Part shown: one piece after another, positions 62,601 to 64,000 of the stretch
Layout: each line of letters starts with the position of its first letter
Position numbering within the stretch: position 1 is the stretch's first letter
NCBI RefSeq assembly: GCF_017901135.1
Contig: NZ_CP072801.1
Location: 1,364,001-1,428,000 of the forward strand
DNA length: 64,000 nt
Origin: Thiothrix litoralis
GTDB taxonomy: Bacteria > Pseudomonadota > Gammaproteobacteria > Thiotrichales > Thiotrichaceae
Direction: 5' to 3'
Notes under the pieces: generated by a model
Database searches by the model: none
The model's input: the letters and a program-made list of their open reading frames with translations, nothing else
What the model was told of the DNA's origin: nothing
Translations under genes and position numbers: made by a program

Positions 62601-63077
62601 CAACAGCCGCCTATCTCGCAACAAAACACGCACCTGCTGCTCACTCGCAATACCCGCTAACTCCAACTGCTCCAGAATCAGTTTAAGCAAAGTAACGTCA
62701 TGACCATCAAACGCATCTTTAGTCCCAAGCCGCCGCAATTCCAGCAAAACAGGAATCGGTCGAGACTGATCACGTAAACCCGCGCCAGCCTCCTCCCGCA
62801 ATAAACGCTTAAATGCAGTAGACTTACCCGCCCCCGGCTTCCCCAATAACAACACATGCCCAGCCGCGTATTCACGCAAACCAACCATCACATCGACGCT
62901 TTTGCGTTTCTCAGATAAACGAGCACGCCCATCAAAATCATCATCAGCCTGTCGCTCTTTATCCTCAATTTCCGCACGCAACGGCAAATCGACTGATGTA
63001 GAGACATATCCCGCATCAGCCGAAGCATCAATCCGCTGCAAAACAGCATTCAAATAAGGAGCAAAATCAAACTCCAT
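59619..63077 (-). CDS. NACHT-family STAND NTPase with HEAT-like repeats, putative defence sensor
   Basis: 1152 residues from the ATG at 63077; the frame opens at 63143 but the first 22 codons are a palindromic repeat. A short N-terminal region (1-70) precedes a NACHT module with Walker A GKPGAGKST (79-87), Walker B LLLLLDGLNEMP (158-169), sensor Arg191 in IVSSRES, and the winged-helix signature FIHQAFQEYYAAEWLL near 375-390. A long helical region with HEAT-like repeats follows (SVIIALGKISHPLAVKAVF and similar). The C-terminal tail (about 1030 on) holds KIFNFNAPVTAGVIGDNHGT. Bacterial NACHT proteins of this plan act in anti-phage immunity. The repeat region is markedly AT-rich while the NACHT end is closer to host composition. 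It splits the pot operon. Confidence 0.82.
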   Translation of the reverse strand: MEFDFAPYLNAVLQRIDASADAGYVSTSVDLPLRAEIEDKERQADDDFDGRARLSEKRKSVDVMVGLREYAAGHVLLLGKPGAGKSTAFKRLLREEAGAGLRDQSRPIPVLLELRRLGTKDAFDGHDVTLLKLILEQLELAGIASEQQVRVLLRDRRLLLLLDGLNEMPSSVRLADFRKQFIDTPMIVSSRESVTDFGIETKLHLLPLNDSQARALATNRLGSESAARQLLDDLPDRLHDFTERPLLLNMLCSVYQKSHAIPQNQGELFRRFTHDEYAKHKPSGTVTTRENTFFDFCDEILQEVAFLMMHADGDGKNLWLQVPLADAEKWLEKRFGERGETNGASKAKQWLSDALNFHLLQPAADHGKIEFIHQAFQEYYAAEWLLRHFDELTDDQLCVHYLNPIKWTESLLVLAGIIPDKSRIKRFLQVAFLVDFILASRISGAVNYKFQESSFSLVKSLLMNNDVAMTELHSILKFNKTEFLMKCLVDFLESDKGVKLAHFDWFDYAEQLTNVKCLISLNYFSNILKEKSISNEIDDREKLRYAINGLFDLKYIKPLIDFVLMGVGHRHEIGCALMYIRSVSDEKDFSLLLNALRESDANNYLREAVTQAIGNINSERSSNVLIDLLIDADKDVRSTACRMLEKSSNRRAIEPLLKYIFNRNNHDIEYAALFLRKNAPEYARKRIEAKLRRSRLLTRNIFLRTFFDFCNNNWRSLRFLRNFHSIFLSSFLKQINCITALGYIRNSASAPLVVSVFNEKEWRIRSASAEALGRIGSANTIKFLVEKLNDNHDEVKSSVIIALGKISHPLAVKAVFDNLFSSSIGGISWVYDLVNEMQADDQYSEEFIVSSLSHENEKIKKIIVEMLWRNPVIAEDKPKIIDELIRVMDGDDGNNWLSMSALSKINEKLNDNKINDAIFDFNLKCKKENEDSNYTDDEVSDFESCINIGVLFSILESDDIDHSQDEKSDALSKIKKMATLDVLPRLVKLMPDYDKFDSICKIQKRHGHYSYQWFNQASNIKFLPIIQETKMSNKIFNFNAPVTAGVIGDNHGTVNVGNNQPVLSAEDIAALRTFLQAWSQHQQSQITENPENSGIDAARTLETENPGLMQRIQNGGIGALTSLIGDMATGEDPISAFIKAFIAGIGGAATRP

Positions 63078-63093
63078 AACAGCCCATTCTCTT

Positions 63094-63137
63094 ATCCCCC
63101 TCTCCCCTTGAGGGAGAGGGGCTAGGGGTGAGGGGTT
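63094..63137. repeat. Palindromic repeat at the 5' side of the NACHT gene
   Basis: CCCCCTCTCCCCTTGAGGGA then GAGGGGCTAGGGGTGAGGGG, inverted relative to the copy at 59548. The two thus bracket the NACHT gene. Confidence 0.8.
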
Positions 63138-63139
63138 CT

Positions 63140-64000
63140 TCAAATTCCATCATCATCCAACCCCCCTTGTCGGTTAATCCGCCGATTTGCCAAGAAATAC
63201 AGCCACAGCAACACCGCCATGATCCCAATCAGTGCCACGCTAAACGCCGCCCCAAACGGCCAATCCCGCACCACCAAAAACTGGTTCTTAATAATATTTC
63301 CCAGCAGCAGATTCTTCGCGCCACCCAGCAAATCCGCCACGTAAAACATCCCCATCGCGGGCAGAAACACCATCAAACTTCCCGCAATAATCCCCGGCAT
63401 AGTCAGCGGCACAATGATCAGCCGGAAGCGCTGCCAAAACCCCGCCCCCAAATCATGCGCGGCCTCCAGCAACGTGCCATCCAGCTTGCCGAAACTCGAC
63501 ACCAGCGGCAGCACCATGAACGGCAACAGCACATACACCAGCCCGAAAATCACCGCAAACGGCGTATACAACAACTGCACCGGCTCATCCACCAAGCCCG
63601 AAGCCAGCAACAAGCTATTCACCAGCCCCTTGTTCCCCAAGATCAGCTTGATCGCATACGTGCGGATCAAGCTATTCGTCCAGAACGGCACAATCATCAA
63701 AAACAGCAGCAAACCACGCCACATTCCTGGCAATTTCGCCACGATGTACGCAAACGGATAGCCCAGCAGCAAACAAATCGCCGTGGTCAGCGTAGACAAC
63801 CACAAGCTGTGCCAAAACACTTCGGCATACAACGGCTCCAGCAAACGCCCCCAGGAATCCAGCGTCAGCGGCCACACCGCCAAATGCTGCGGGTCAGGCG
63901 ACATTACGCTGGTCAGCAACACCAACACATGCGGAACCAGCACAAACAACCCCAACCACACCACGGTCAGCACAATCACAAAGCGGCGGAAATTTATCAC
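63140..64000 (-). CDS. potB: Spermidine/putrescine ABC transporter permease PotB
   Basis: 286 residues with six membrane helices. The EAA loop is LLEAAHDLGAGFWQRFRLII, and conserved PFWTNSLIRTYAIKLILGNK and MFYVADLLGGAKNLLLGNII segments are diagnostic of PotB. The start is a GTG that coincides with the window edge (64000), so an upstream extension cannot be excluded, but the length is normal. The potA ATPase is expected just outside the window. Its normal downstream partner, potC, is displaced by the NACHT/DUF559 islet. Confidence 0.93.
   Translation of the reverse strand: MINFRRFVIVLTVVWLGLFVLVPHVLVLLTSVMSPDPQHLAVWPLTLDSWGRLLEPLYAEVFWHSLWLSTLTTAICLLLGYPFAYIVAKLPGMWRGLLLFLMIVPFWTNSLIRTYAIKLILGNKGLVNSLLLASGLVDEPVQLLYTPFAVIFGLVYVLLPFMVLPLVSSFGKLDGTLLEAAHDLGAGFWQRFRLIIVPLTMPGIIAGSLMVFLPAMGMFYVADLLGGAKNLLLGNIIKNQFLVVRDWPFGAAFSVALIGIMAVLLWLYFLANRRINRQGGLDDDGI

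Overview
The window reads as a chromosomal segment of a sulfur-oxidising gammaproteobacterium, most likely Thiothrix or a close relative (Thiotrichales). This is inferred from the overall protein character and from a secreted Gly/Asn/Tyr-rich sulfur-globule-type envelope protein at 22.5 kb. No 16S rRNA is present to confirm it. Most of the window is dense, GC-moderate housekeeping sequence. It is interrupted by short AT-rich or repeat-rich accessory islets.

Layout. 0-1.7 kb: a decayed TIR gene and a PIN toxin with a fused antitoxin, flanked by palindromic repeats. 1.8-7.5 kb: a glyA-nrdR-ribD-ribE-ribBA-ribH-nusB cluster on the minus strand. 7.5-9.2 kb: a META-domain protein, ampD and a thioredoxin-fold protein. 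9.3-12.9 kb: an OLD/RecF-like ATPase, a TOPRIM (DUF3226) protein and a Rep helicase, packed almost without gaps; the first two look like a defence pair and the trio resembles a split Gabija. 12.9-14.9 kb: a flavin reductase and a TrpB2-type tryptophan synthase beta chain. 15-22 kb: a complete MoxR-Bat operon. 22-24.6 kb: bolA, sgp, psd, pyrE. 24.6-25.9 kb: a degenerate IS605-type element. 26-33.9 kb: a di-haem peroxidase, a helix-hairpin-helix membrane protein, fis with a decayed dusB in front of it, dsbB, a Kef-type antiporter, a membrane HExxH protein and an ABC exporter. 33.9-42.8 kb: a hybrid histidine kinase with a CxxCH sensor domain, tRNA-Arg, a CMD protein, an alkyltransferase-like protein with an apparent CTG start, a membrane pseudokinase, a methyltransferase, a phosphatase and an AEC permease.

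43-49.6 kb is the main accessory region. It holds two damaged ISAs1-family copies, a lipoprotein gene, three exact-length 66-bp tandem repeats, three integron attC-like palindromes, toxin-antitoxin modules (TumE/TumA, a truncated BrnT with BrnA, DUF4258/DUF2283), an IS1182-type transposase fragment and an excalibur-domain gene. No integrase gene is visible, so it looks like an integrase-less cassette cluster.

49.7-57.2 kb: a methyltransferase, the pyruvate dehydrogenase operon aceE-aceF-lpdA and RNase T. The interdomain linkers of AceF and LpdA are partly encoded by the same class of palindromic repeat seen elsewhere. 57.3-64 kb: a spermidine/putrescine ABC transporter operon (potB-potC-potD) split by a roughly 4 kb islet with a NACHT-HEAT protein and a DUF559 endonuclease-like protein, bounded by copies of that palindrome.

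The best candidates for new biology are the ATPase/TOPRIM/helicase trio, the NACHT/DUF559 islet inside the pot operon, and the cassette array with its 66-bp repeats. All calls rest on reading the sequence; no database search was run.
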